A stretch of DNA of 53,638 nucleotides from Ichthyophthirius multifiliis (GCF_000220395.1 NW_004086417.1:1-53638); one strand, 5' to 3'; counted from the stretch's first letter, positions 13,260 through 26,844 are shown. The notes: a model not told the origin generated them from the letters alone. Numbers and translations are program-made.

Positions 13260-16200
13260 TATAATATAATATAATATTGCTTTTTATAAATACCTTCTAT
13301 TTCCATAGGATCTCCTATTTCTAATTAATTCCATATATTTTCTATGTTATTAGATATAATTTCTCCATTATTTATTTATTCATAATTGCTTAAATTATCG
13401 ATATTTTTACCTTTTCCTTCATCGAATCTCCATAGAATAAGAATTTCTTAGTTTTCTTTTTCTTCTTCTTCTTCTATTTAGTCTTGATTTTCGTTGAAAT
13501 TTTATTCTTGGTCACATTTAATATTTTTTTTTTTTTATTCATTAAACTATGAATGTAATCCTATATAATTATAAATACTATCAAATTATGTTTACTCAAT
13601 AGTTTGTAAAACAGGCATCTTCATCTTCATCTTCATCTTCTTCATCTTCGTTTTTAGAAAAATATACTTATTTATAAGTAATACTTCCGAATCCAGCCGA
13701 GAATTAAGCTAAGTCTTTTTTTTAGACAATATTTTTAATTTTTTTTGCTAATTCAATATCTAATTCTCCTATTTATCGAATAAACTCATTATTTCTTATA
13801 TTTGTTTATTACTAATTTTAAACACTGGAAATAATGGAAAAGCCAAATTATCTGTTTATTAAAAAGATTCTATAGAATAGTTATTTTAATAGTTTTATTA
13901 AGTAATTTGAGATAGAATGTATTTCCAATTTTAATGTAAATTATTTCCAGTTTTTGAATTCAAAAGAACATTAGTTAATTAATTTAATAAATCTTTCTAG
14001 TTTAAAATTTTGGCTACAATTGCCATTTTATGATAATTTTATAATAAATAATTTAAATAGTAAGATTTTTCGAATTCTCCTATTAATAAATAATATTAAT
14101 AAATTTATTTAATTTATTCTTTCTGGCCAACATATCGAGGATCTTATTAAATTTTTTTCATTATTTCTAAAGCATCTATTTCATTTTTAATTTATTTATT
14201 TATAAATATACTTTCTATTAAATCTTCTGTTTTTAATAATTGTTCCATTGTTTATACACTTATAATCGTATTGAATTATTTATTATCACTATTATTAGTA
14301 TATATATAACTTAAATGTTATAAATTAAATTATATGAGTTTTTATATTAATTTCTATGATATTTAATTACTACTTATAATTTCTATTAATGTTTATATAA
14401 AAACTGTATTTATTTCTTATTTAAGATATTTCTAATTAGCTAAATAACCTAAAAAAAATATAAAATAAAATAATAAAAATAAATAAATATATATAAATAT
14501 AATATATATTTATATTTATATTTTATTATATATATTTTTTGATATTTATATCTATTTTTATTTTATTTGTATTAAAATACCACAAATTAATGGTTCTAAA
14601 GGACAAAAAGATTTAACTTTGAATTCTGTATGATCTTAACTATTTTTTTCTTAAGATTATTTTTCGAGCCTATAATAATTCTATCCATCATTATAAAACT
14701 AATAATTTATTTACTTTCAAAATTATCTAAACTTACACAGGGATTATATGTACCGTCTATACAGGCATAATTTATATGTGTTTTGTTAACAAAAAAAAGA
14801 GCGTTTCCAAACCATTTCCCTTAGTTTATTAAATTATTAGAATTTTAAATTTAACATAATTTTAATATTTTTATTTTTTCTAAATTTTAGTTTATAAAAT
14901 AGATTTTATTTAAACAAATTATTGCCCCTATCTATTTTTTATCATCTTAATTAAGGTTTTACCATTAAATATCAATTATATTGTCATCTAAATCTCCTTT
15001 AAAAGTATAGTTTTAATCGTTTAAAATTTACATATTACATAAATGGTTTTCTGGAAGTCTGTTTTTTGAAAATCTTAATATGTTTTCTCCGTAATTTTAA
15101 TAGATTATACAAAATCCATCTCTTAAAGGTGTGTTGTAAATTTTTTGGATTTTAACATTTAATTAATCCTTGAAAAAGTGAGTGTTTTATTTGTCCAAAA
15201 AATGTATTTTCAATTATTCATCTAAGTAATCTTGCTAAAACTCTATTTAAAAAGATTAATTATTGTTCATTAAATAATACACAGGGGGGTTCTAGTATTT
15301 TGGATTACCTAAAAATACAGCTTGTGTGCAAAAAAGTTCTACAAAATGCTCTATTTCAGCTTCTTTTTCTCCTTTTAAGTTTATATTAAAGGTTGTTGCT
15401 CGAAAATTATTGTCTAATTTATATAATAATAAGAATTTGATTTTGTTAGTATATTCTAAAGATATAGGACGGGTATCTAAACCAAAAAATAAAATATCAT
15501 CTGAAAGAATAATTTACTTTAAAGTCCCTACAGTCCTTATTAAATTCATTGCAGCTGAAAATAATTTAATATCGAGATTTTCAATATAAAAGTTTTATGA
15601 TTAGAATAAAATTTCTTTATTTTCTATTTATTTTAAATTAAATTATATATAAATATAAATATAATATATATATAAAAAATATAAATATAAAATTATGTAT
15701 ATTTATATATTTTTATTTATATATATATGTATAATTATTTTTTATTTTTATTTTTTATTTACATGAAGGTATTAATTATTCAAAACTATGTGTATGCTAA
15801 GGTGAACATTATGGAAAATCTATTTTATCTGACATTTTATCATATAAATGAATTAATTTTATATTATATTCTATACAATTAATATTTTTCTAATTAAATT
15901 ATTCTATCATCTTTATATTTTTAAAAGCTATTAAATTACTAAATTAATGTACTTAAAGAAATTTATTAAATCCCATACTAATATTATCTTATATTTGAAA
16001 CTTTATATAAATAATTTTTTATATATATATATTTGTATTTATATATATTTTATTTATACTTTATAATCTATTTTTTATTAATAAATTATAGAAATTTCAT
16101 TTATTTTGGCTGAAATTTTATTTTATGAATTTTTAATATTTTTAATTTATTCTAAATCCCCTGTTATTTGAAAATTGAATAATTTTAAAATTCCTTCACC

Positions 16201-17058
16201 TGTTAAAGCTAGAAAATATGTATTTTTAAAACTAAAAAACCCATTATACAGCATCCATTATAAACTTAAAATTCCGTTTTCTGAAATTCTAATTTTCGCC
16301 AAAATTAAATGCTTAGTACCCAAATGTCTAGAATCTAAAATATAGATTTTCCCATGATTTGTTCCTGCCAATAATTTATGTCCATCATTAGAAAACTCTA
16401 AGCAAGTATAAAAATATCTATTTTCATTATTATTTTCATTATTATTAGTATTATGATTTTAAACATTATCAGGTTCATTTAAACTCTTCAATTAAGAAAG
16501 ACTAGTATAATTCCAAATTCTAATAAATCCATCTGAACAGGCTACAACGATTTTTTTTTCGTTTGGCTGGCATTTTAAATCGTTTATAAGAACTTTTTTA
16601 GGTAGTTTTAATTTTGAATATTTTTGAAAATTCGCTTATTATATCGCCTCTTGGAAATTAGCACAATATATATTTCTTTAAGTTTTTGAAGAAAAAAATA
16701 ATAAATCTTAACTTTCGGACAATGTAAATGAATTTATAAAATAATTATTTTTTCCATGTGTTTATGTATATAATAACATCTGTTTTTTAATAGTATCGTA
16801 AATTACGATATTAGAAGGGGGATATGTGAGAAATAAATATGAGTTTTTTTTATTATATTATAATATATAACCAGAAGATTCGATTTATGAAACTTTAGGG
16901 ACTATATATGTGTGGTGGATGCCGTTTGTAAGTGTATCTTCTTGAATTATTGCAAGGTTTTTTTATTATTCGCAGAGAATTAAGTAAAATATTTGCATTT
17001 TTTCCGCATGCATGCAAAAAGAAAGGGCTTATTGGGTTTTTATATATTATGTATCCAT
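10948..17058 (-). CDS. giant WD40 / solenoid / LamG-like / zinc-ribbon protein
   Basis: Read from ATG 17058-17056 to TGA 10950-10948. In order: beta-propeller repeats (ACSDGFIRIWNY, FSNDGHKLLAGTNHGKIYIL); a second propeller-like part; an alpha-solenoid (KSYYLNYLLQNYHKMAIVAK); an acidic Glu/Asp run; a concanavalin/LamG-like jelly roll (LWRFDEGKG, FTIEFWIKP, WNHISIIYED, FIGEITEFRF); an Asn/Phe/Pro-rich linker; and a C-terminal Cys-pair module (CPYC, CGQC, CSLC, CQLC). The order resembles large trafficking or scaffold proteins, but no named family was matched. Introns include about 16 kb, 15.7 kb, 14.5 kb and a TA-rich one near 13.2 kb. Two or three one-base shifts are needed. It could be two genes, but frames stay open across the joins, so one gene is preferred. 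Confidence 0.75.
13207..13264. repeat. TA dinucleotide microsatellite in an intron
   Basis: About 20 TA units within an intron of the giant WD40/LamG gene. Confidence 0.9.
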
Positions 17059-17216
17059 TTTTTTAATATTACAATTTTTTTTTTATTTATAATTATAGTT
17101 ATTATATTTTATTTTATTTTTTAAAAAAAATTAATTTTATTATTCTTTAAAAAAATAAATAAATATAAAAAATAATAAAATAAAAATATCTTAAAAAAAT
17201 TTTAATTAAAATAAAA

Positions 17217-19819
17217 ATGTAAAATCATCAATTATTGAATAATTTCGAAGACATTACTAACTTAGTTAATAATGTATGTTTAAACATGCAATTAGGAGAA
17301 ACAATATCAACTAAAGAGTTTACTTTTTATGATTCAATGTCTTCTTCTGAAATAGGTGATCCAAAAATGGATATAAAGGTAGGATATAAAGATGTAAAGC
17401 ATCCTATTTAATTAATAAAAGATGGAGAAATAAAAGCAGCGGAAAATCTTACAAATCATGAGGCAATATAATAATAAAAAAAATATATATTTATATAAAT
17501 AAAAATATATATTGATGTATATAAAAATATATAATTATTTTTAATTAAAAAATTAATTATATGTAAATATATTTATATATTTATAGTTAATTCATTTGAT
17601 TGATTATTTATTAGCATTAGAGTTTACTTGGTTAAAAGGATATTCTTTATCCTAAACACTTTATTAATTTGTGTATATATTCTTTTGATATTAAAATAAT
17701 ATATTATTATTAATTTTTTTTTTTTTTAAGTTATTTTTATGATGAAAATTCTTATAAAAATAATTTAATTTTGAAATCTTATATCGAATGCTTATATTTA
17801 AATGGAATCATGATGTTTGAAACAGTCAGATATTCACCTTTTTTAAAAGAAGATGATTATACAATTACAGTTTTTAGTTTTCCTGAATAAAAAGGTATTT
17901 AATATTTTTTTTATTTTTATTTACATAAAATAAATAATAAATTAATAATTAAATTTTAGATGAACAAACGATATTAAATCAAATTAGTGAAGCTGAAAAT
18001 TTAATAGGAGATAAAATAACAAATCCAAATTGTAAAAAAAATAAAAATAAAAAATTCTATATAATTATATAGTAAGAAAGAAGAAAAAAAACATAAATCT
18101 AAATGAATATGATGCCATAGATTCTCGTTTAAAATTCCGTAAGTCTTTTTTAAAATTATCATCTTTATTATCAAATTCTAATTATACTTAATAAATACAT
18201 GAATAAATAACAAGTTAAATAAACAGTTTAAAAAAACGAATATATGAAATAAAAGAAACATCTAGTTTGTATAAAAATACTTAATAAGAGTTAAATTTAG
18301 AGAATTATTTTTCCAAAAATATGATAAAAACTATTAATTGCTTAGTCTCGCCAAGACCCTATCTTGAAATGAAAATTGAAGATGGATTTTCTATGATTGA
18401 GAGCTTTTTGGAAAGTTTGGAATATATTTTAAGTCTTGCAAAAGAATAGAACTTTTATGCAATTCTTGAAAAAATTATTGAGTTTAAAAATTTACCTAAA
18501 AATATCTTTGCAAAAACATATTTAGATTGTAATATTTTCTATTCAACAGGAAAATATTTTTCTATATATGATATGGGAGATATGGTTAAAGTAGTTTTTT
18601 TTTTATATTTTTAGATTAATATTCTTATATATATTATTTCTTTAAATCAAAAAAGAATATATTTAAAGATTTTGGATTGTCTGACAGCACTCTAAATTCC
18701 TAAAGCTTTTTAGAATATTCTTATTAATGTTAGATTGTTTGTTAAAATTATATAACTAAATACCTTTCTAATTAATATAGATAATATAGAGATTATTGTA
18801 AAATTTACTAAGAATTAAGTATTTTAATAAGTTAGAGTGTAATTTTTTGTTATTTTTATTTAATAATTTTTTAATTGTTAATAATAATAAAAATAAATAA
18901 AGGATAAATACGAAAAAGAATTTCTTATAAAAAAAGATGAAGCTTAAACTGCTACTACATGGAGTTATAATTTGGCTTGTAGAATGATGGCTTAACATTT
19001 ACATTTAGGTTTTTAACTTGAATTATTTGATTTAGCTGATTATTGTTAGATATTTTTTATATTAGAGTTTGTTTATAGAATTTTAGAAATAAACACATAA
19101 AGTTTAATGTTAATTAAATTTGATAAATAATTTATTTTAGGTATTTTTTTATTTTTTTATTTTTTTGTTAATAAAAAAAATAGCTTTTTAAACTAAATAA
19201 AACCTTGATTAAGCTAAAAAAAAATTAAAACCTTTTTAAAAATAATGGTTTTATTATTATATATTTTATAAAGGATTATAATTGTATGCTAAAGCTAATA
19301 GTCATATTTGCTTTTTATTAGAAAAATATTCACTTATTCCTTAATTTAATGATCCAGAAACTTTAAAAAATAGATTTGCGAATAGATTTAAAATATTTGA
19401 AAATGCATTTTTTTTGAAAATGCCCACTTATTAATAATATTAAGAAAAGGTTAGTGAAGGTTTTTCTAAAGAAAAAGTATTTATTTTTAGTTAAATAAAA
19501 ATAATATTATTATAATTCAAAAAAGCTTGATTAATATTGTGAAGAAATTAAATAAACTTTAAGTTAAGCTTAATAATTATTTTAATAAATTCCTGAAAAT
19601 GAAGAAGTAGTGCCCTTAGGAATTAGAAATGATGCCAAAAAATTAATAAAAGTAATTTTTTTTAATTTTTTTTTTTTTAATTTTTTATATTTAAAGGTAT
19701 GTATATTAAGTAGTCTATCTGCCATGAAAATAAAACTTAAAAAAAATGATTTATAAAAATTAAAAGGAAGCTTTAGTAGTAAAGAGCATATATATTATCC
19801 TTATCCGGAAATTTTATGA
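17217..19819 (+). CDS. NAA35: NAA35/Mak10, NatC auxiliary subunit
   Basis: Starts at ATG 17217 and ends at TGA 19817-19819, with about nine introns. Diagnostic blocks are FTFYDSMSSSEIGDPKMDI (family: AMSALEIMDPKMD), LIHLIDYLLALEFTWLKGYS and a later LHLGFQLELFDLADY (family: LLSGFELELYSMHEY). NAA35 is the large auxiliary subunit that anchors the NatC N-alpha-acetyltransferase to ribosomes; NatC acetylates Met-Leu/Ile/Phe N-termini. The first intron (17463-17586) is needed to join NLTNHE to LIHLID exactly as in the family, but begins with GC rather than GT. Other introns are 17673-17730, 17895-17959 and 18032-18072. The middle of the protein is less conserved and two exon borders near 19.14-19.27 kb are approximate. 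Confidence 0.9.
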
Positions 19820-20113
19820 GATGTTTTTTTTTTTTTATAAAAAAAAAAATAAAAAAATAAAAAAATAAAAATTTAATTATAAAAATGTAAATTAATTAAA
19901 TATAATTTTTAACAAAATATAATTTTATATATAAAAAATATATTTAAATTAGATTATATATATATATATATATATATTAATATTTAGGATAAAATAATTA
20001 TAAAAAAATTAAAAATAAGTAAAATATAAATAATTAAATATTAAAAAAAAAAAACTTAATTTTTTTATTAAAAAAAAAATGAAATAAATTTATTTTTAAT
20101 AAATAAAAAATAA
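19820..20113. other. A/T-only spacer
   Basis: Convergent 3' region with poly-A and TA tracts. I see nothing else in it. Confidence 0.6.
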
Positions 20114-20526
20114 TCATTAATTTGTCCATTCAACTTTTTACTTTTAATATTTTTTGGGGGAGAATTATTCATGTTATTCGATAGATAGACCGTTTTATAA
20201 GTTTAAAAATTATATTGAATTCGTATTGCTTTTGAAATAAGTTTAGTTCGATATATTATCAAATTATTATTAAGATTGTAAGCTTTTTATATTTTAAGAA
20301 AAATAATAATTAGGATTTTTTTATTTTTAGAAAATAATTTATTATATTTATTCTTCAATTTACGAAAACTTCTCTTCATTTTTTTATTAATTTTCTTAAA
20401 AATATTATTCAATTTTATTCACTAGTAAATTTTAATTTTAACTATTTTTTAATGATTGAATTTAATCTTAAAAAAAAATATTTTCTTTATTATTATTACT
20501 AATATTTTATTCTTTAATTTGTGATA

Positions 20527-20580
<54 letters not shown>

Positions 20581-23500
20581 ATATTTATATTTCTTATTTA
20601 ATTTTTTTAATTTTCATTTATATTTTTTTATTTTATAAATATTATAATAAATTTATTTATTATTATGAAATAGTTTCTTTTTCTATTCTACTTTAGTCAT
20701 ATTCTTCTTCTATTTAATTTTTTATTATTTCTTCTTCATTTTCTTCCATAAATTCATTATAATTATTACTAAAGATAGGATTTATAATTTCTGTTTTTGA
20801 ATATATTTTATTTTATTTTTTAAAATTTATATTTTATTCCTATATTTCTGTTTCATAATCAATTTAAATAAGTTAATTACTTAAAGGATTTATATCAATT
20901 AATTGATTTAATTTATATTATTTAACTTTTTTTTAATTATCATTTTTTTCATTATCATTTATATAATTTTATTTTTTAAAATATTTTTAATTTTAAATTT
21001 CTGTATTTGAATGTAAGTTATCTAATTTTTCATGAAATATTTCTTTATTTTATTAATTTTATATTTCTTGTAATTATGGTTTTATTTATTTAAATTATTT
21101 TTTTACTTAGAAATTATTTATTATATCATTATTTTTAATTTGATAATTTTTAATTTCTTTCAAAGGTTTTTAAAAATTTTTGAAAATCGATTACATATAT
21201 TTATTATTTTTTTCTTTTTATATATAATAAATAATTAAATTAAAAATATTAAAAATACATAAGCAATTAAAAGATTTAGAATTATTCAAATGAAATAATA
21301 TCTTAGTTTCTAAAGGTATACTTGTATAAGACTTTCCATATAGATCATTTTACTATTAATTAAGCTATTTTTTATTTTATTTATTTAAGTTACAAATATT
21401 AAAATATAGAATTTAAATTTTTTCATTTTAATTATAATTTAAAAATTTTTAACATAATTATTATCCAATATAAAATATTTCTTAAAATTATTTATTATAT
21501 TCATTTTTTTTTATAAATGAGATATTAAAATAGATGATTTTAAATAATTAAAATAGCTAATCAATAATATTTATAGTCTTTAGCAAAATTCAAATTCATT
21601 AATAGAACTTTCAATATTTTAAAATATCTTTTATTTAAAAAATATACAAATAAATATATATATAATAATATATATATATATAAAAATAATTATGATAAAT
21701 ATTAATTATGTTGATATAAATATAAGTATTTATATATATATATATATATTTATATATTTATTACTGATTATTATAATTATGAATATGCATAATAAGAAAT
21801 AAATTAACAGTTTTAATTTTTATTTAATTATAAATATATAGAGGATATATTATTTAAAATAATACATTTTTGAATTTGAAATAAATTCAAATTCTTGTTT
21901 ATTTAAATTTATTTATGTTAATTATTTTTAAAATTAAACTAAAAGAATTATTTTAAGCAATCTTTCAATATTTTTTTAGCTATCATTATATTTCCTTTTC
22001 TTTTTTTTTTAAAAAAAATAAAAATTATAATATATATAATAATAACTTAGTACAATTTATAGCTATATTATTGAATGTATTTAATAATAATTATTCTTGA
22101 TAAAAAAAATATGGAATTTCTTTTAATATTCTAAGTGAACATTCTAATAAATTTAATGTTAATTCATATTTATTTGATTCTAATTTTTTTAAAAAAAGTT
22201 TATTTGTGTTTATAATTTACATATTATTAAGTTAAAGGAAATATTATTTATTTGTATTGAAAATTATTTGACAAGTAAAGGCTCTAGACTTTATATTTAA
22301 ATATTTTCAAGTACTTTTGTAATTAGTTTATTATATATAATTTAAGTTTCATTTTTTTAAAATTCCTATTTTTTTTTTAAAAAAAAAATCCTTAAACTAA
22401 AAACAAAGAATTATAATTTATCAAAAACTTGTTTTTTAAATTAAATTATTTAATTAATAATATTAATTAATGGTAAGGTTTATTCATTCTGTAAATTATT
22501 TATAGTTTATTTTGGGGATTAATAAATCAATTTTCTTTATTTGTTTATTATTGAAACTTTATTCATTTTTTTTTTTATTAAATATTATTTTAATTTTAAT
22601 TTTTATTTTATTTTAGATTATTTAATTAATTTAAAAAATAAAATATTTTAATTTTTTGATGTTTTAAGAAATATTATTTTTTAAAACTAAATAAATAATT
22701 TTAAAAAAAATGTTTCACTTTTTACTATTATTATTATATATAATAAATATAAAAAATAGTTTATTTTTATTAAAAAAATAAAATATATAAAATAATAATT
22801 TATAATTTAATAAATCATTTATATTTTTGTTATTTAAAATAATAATAATATACAAAATAACTTTTAATTTTTGTATTTTTTCAATATATAGGCATTTTAG
22901 TTTTGATTTTTTTTTCCTTTTTTTATATTTTAATATTTTATTAACTATTTTTTTTAACACTTTATTTCCTTCCATCTAACATAATTAAACCTTCACTTTT
23001 AATTTATTTTTCATTTGTTTTTAATTTTCCTAATTTAATATTGATTTAATTAAATTCTTTTTATAATTTTTCATAATATTAGCTTTCATTACTTATATTA
23101 GATTATTTCTTTTATTTTATTTTTTTTGGTTTTTTTTTTTTTTTACATTATTTTCATTTTTTATATCTGATTTTTTATCAAAACTTAATCTATTTTTTTA
23201 TTCAATACTTATATTATTATGTATATTCATTCCATCTATTAAACCTTCTTAATAATCATAATCCATAAAAATTTAATCTGCTTTTTCATATAAGTATTGA
23301 TTTTTCCTTAAATTATTTTCTAATGTATAATCAGCTTTTACCTTATCTAAATCTATTATTTAATCTATTGGTTTTTCTAATTAAACTCTATTTTTTTATT
23401 AATTTATATTTATATATAGAATTACCCAAACAATTTTTGGATTTTTTTATAATTTCTTTCATCTCTTATATCTTATATAATTTTTTCTAATTCTTATTAT

Positions 23501-24674
23501 TCATTTTAATTTTATTTAATCTCTTCTAATTATTCTATATAATTTTAATCATGTTTATTTAAATTTTTCTCTATTTCTTCAATTTCTTTTCCTAAAAGTT
23601 TATCCATTAACTTAATTTTTTTCGTCATTTAAAATTAATTTTTTTGTTCATTTTATATAAAAAATAAAAAATACCTGTTTTGATTTTTCTTTTTAGACTT
23701 AAAGCAAGACTTTTTTTATTTATTTTTTTAAATAAAATATATTTTTATATTATTGAATTAAAATACCTTTATATTTGTTTTTTTCTAAAAAATACTCCTT
23801 TTTTTTTCATATTCTTCTTCTTATTTTTCTTTTTCTTTAACTTTTTCATTTTCAATATCACAAGCATGTTAAGGATTTATAGCTTGTTTAGGTATTTAAT
23901 TTTAAAACTAACTTTCGGTTCTAAAAATTATAAATTATCATAATAAAAAAAAAGTAATTACATTGATTATTATTCATTAAATTTAAAATTTTAATAATTT
24001 AAATTTTCTTAATTTGATTCTTAAGTAATAACTGAAATATTTTTATCGATTTATTATTCATTTTATTTAATTACTTGTATTTATTGAGTAGAGCTTTTAA
24101 ATTCTTCATTTGAAACTTTATATAATTTAATCTAGTTATTATTATTATTTTCGAATTTAATAAACTAAGGAACTGTTTTTTCTAATAAATTTTGCTTTTA
24201 CAGACTATTTTTTCTAGTAATATTTATTTTACTTTATTTTAATAAACTTAAAGGTAAATTATTATTTTGTTTCAATAGTGTGTTTTTAAAATTTTCATTA
24301 TTCATATTTCTATTATTATTAAAATCTCCATTTAAAATATTCATTAATATTTATAATATTTCAGGAGGAGGAGGCGGTGGAGGAGGTAAGAAGCCATCAT
24401 TTTATAACTGAGGTAAATTTAAAGTATTTTATCGGATGTTTGTCATTTGGAAATCTATAGGTTAACTATAAAATGTTTAGTATTAATCTAAATTATTGTT
24501 TTGAAATTTGTTTGTCCCGTTTAATTAAAGAATTTTATTATCATATTATTAATATGTGGGGGGAGGGTAATATGGACTTTACTATATTGATTAATTTTAA
24601 TTTGGATCTACTAATGTTATTATTTTGGGCTTTTTTTAGTACAATAAGTCGATTTTATTTGGTTTAGATGACAT
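20114..24674 (-). CDS. large Q/N-rich coiled-coil protein with polyproline stretch
   Basis: Starts at ATG 24674-24672 (MSSKPNKIDLLYQKKPKII) and stops at TGA 20116-20114. Near residue 90 a run of eight prolines follows FL, of the kind bound by profilin or SH3/EVH1 partners, which hints at an actin link. Next come Glu/Lys-rich coiled-coil blocks (LMDKLLGKEIEEIEKNLNKH), a region with LYGKSYTSIPLETKI, and a Q-rich C-terminus ending KQKVEWTNQ. A TAA (plus ATT) microsatellite at 20530-20580 is read as polyglutamine. Introns include one just after NEQQS and a GT..AG pair near 23.7 kb. Several one-base shifts sit at long A runs. No formin FH2 or WASP domain was seen. It may be two genes; function unknown. 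Confidence 0.6.
20530..20580. repeat. ATT trinucleotide microsatellite (polyGln on minus strand)
   Basis: About 16 ATT units; on the minus strand the chosen frame reads TAA repeats, i.e. polyglutamine in the ciliate code. Confidence 0.85.
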
Positions 24675-24959
24675 TTTTTTATTTTAATTATATACGGAAA
24701 TTTTCGTTTATTTGTATGTATTTTTTTTTTAATTACATTAAATTAAATGATATTTTTTTTAAATATATATATATTTTTATTTTTTTAATAAAAATATAAA
24801 GGATGATTTTAAAAAATAAATTTTGCTTTTTTTTTTCTTATTTTTTTATTTATTTTTTAAATAATTAATTTTCTATAATTAAAACGCGACATAAATATAT
24901 ATTTTTATAAAATAAATATTGTAAAAAAAAAAAAAAATCATTTAAAAAAAAAAAAAGAA
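24675..24959. other. divergent promoter region, A/T-only
   Basis: Short intergenic stretch between two divergent starts, containing long A and T runs. No specific element recognised. Confidence 0.55.
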
Positions 24960-26233
24960 ATGTAATAAGGAATAGTCCAAAAACAAGGTATATTAAAAAA
25001 AACCATCTTTAAAATATATTTATTATATATTTTTTCCTTTAAATATAATAGAATTTTAACAAAAGAAAATAATAATTAGACCTTAAGCAAATAATAATAT
25101 ACAAATATCTTAAAAAAATAACAAAAATTCTCCTCAGATTAATATTACCAAATAAAAATAACCAGTTATATTAACTCCATTAAATAATATTTATTTAAAT
25201 TAATAATACTCTTTATTTTCTCCTTGTATTTTCTAAAATAACAATAAGTACTTTTTTTTTTTTATATTTTTTTTAAAAAAAAAAATATATATAAAAAAAA
25301 AGAGGGTTATAAAATTATAATATACCTTTTAGCCCTTTCGAAAATTTATAATAGGAAAACGAAAAAACAAATATATAAGAATTTCCAATTCCATTTTTAA
25401 AATAACATAAACAAAGCAAATAATAACAATAAGAAGAAGATGAAGAATAAGAATAAGAATAGGAAGAAGAAGAAGAAAATACAAATAATTAATAAAATTA
25501 AAGCGAAAAAGATTTGGAAAATAAATCAAATAAAAAAACTTAAAAACCTTCTTTTATAATTGAATTTAATAATAGGTATTTTTTTTTTTTATAAAAAAAT
25601 AAAATAATTAATTTTAAAAATAAATTTAGTTTAGAATTAGATAAATTTAAAAAAAGTTAATATTTTGAAGAAATAACTAAAAATTTTGGCTTTTCTAATT
25701 ATAAGTTTCTTTTTGAAATATAAGATTCAAATAAATAATAATTAAATATTTCATCAAAAAACTAAATAGAAGATAAAAAATTAAATAAATCTTGTATAAA
25801 GGATTTATTTGCTGAAAATGAAGAAGAATAATCAGAATAAGAACAAAATACGCTATAATCTTTGTAAAAAAAGCTATAGAAATAAATAAAATAAGAAGAA
25901 AATTAAATTAAAGATACATATAATAATGATGGAATTTAAAAATAGGAAAAATATTAACAATAACCTTTAGTTTTATCAGAAGAAACATAAAATGAAGTAA
26001 AAAAAGATTGCTGTAATTGTAAAAAGACAAAATGTTTAAAATTATATTGTGAATGCTTTTAAGCCAAAAAATATTGTGAAGGATGTAATTGTGTAAAATG
26101 CTTTAATAGACCTGAATATGAAGATTTAAGAAAAAAGGCTATGTAAGGAATAATAAATAGAAATAGTTCAGGATTTGATAGTAAAATTGATGTAAAAGTA
26201 AAACTAATATAAATATAAAATTATTAAATTAAA

Positions 26234-26281
<48 letters not shown>

Positions 26282-26844
26282 AATATAAATATATATATTT
26301 TTTTATATTTATATATTTATAAATATTTATATTTTTATTGTTTAGATATTTATTTATTTATTTATTCTATTTTATATATTTATCTTATTATATTTATATA
26401 TTTTTTTTATATTTTTTAACATAGAATTGTGAATAATAAATAAATACAGAAAACAATGTTTTAAAAATACATACTAAAGGGTGTAATTGTAAAAAAAGCT
26501 AATGCCTAAAAAAATATTGTGAATGCTATTAAATGGGAGTTAAATGTACAAATTTATGTAAATGTGATAATTGTAATAATATGTCTGATTTGAAAGTTAT
26601 GAGGAATTAAAATTTTGATAATTATTATCATTAATAATAATAGTATTAGTAGATGTGTTATTTTTTAAGACCTTAGGATCATTTCTATTAGCCTTTTTAT
26701 TAGGAAGAATAAAGATTTTAACATTTGTTTTAAAATAATAATAATAATAATAATTAGGAAAATATTAATAGTTCGAATTTTCAAAATAATAATAAAAAAA
26801 TTAAAATTAATTAAGATCTTTTATAAAAAGTTTAAGAAAAATGA
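24960..26844 (+). CDS. LIN54/tesmin-type CXC (CRC) domain protein
   Basis: Starts at ATG 24960 and ends at TGA 26842-26844. Introns are 24988-25051, 25248-25332, 25576-25629 and about 26198-26424. Two cysteine-rich CXC units are intact: CNCKKTKCLKLYCECFQAKK with YCEGCNCVKCFN, and [20 protein letters not shown] with KCTNLCKCDNC. Each has the conserved Lys-x-C-x3-Tyr-C-x-C core. The family (LIN54, tesmin, TSO1) binds the CHR promoter element (TTYGAA) through tyrosines in these units, often in cell-cycle DREAM/MuvB-like complexes. A Glu/Gln-rich acidic stretch precedes the domain and an Asn/Gln-rich tail follows. The large fourth intron, mostly TA repeats, lies exactly between the two units. Confidence 0.92.
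26231..26278. repeat. TA dinucleotide microsatellite in intron
   Basis: About 23 TA units within the intron separating the two CXC units. Confidence 0.9.

Noticed and set aside
17673-17730. TGA in frame as a premature stop in NAA35
   Set aside because: The TGA lies inside a GT..AG intron; splicing restores the family sequence.
20114-24674. Formin or WASP/SCAR protein
   Set aside because: A polyproline run exists but no FH2, WH2 or acidic VCA module could be found.
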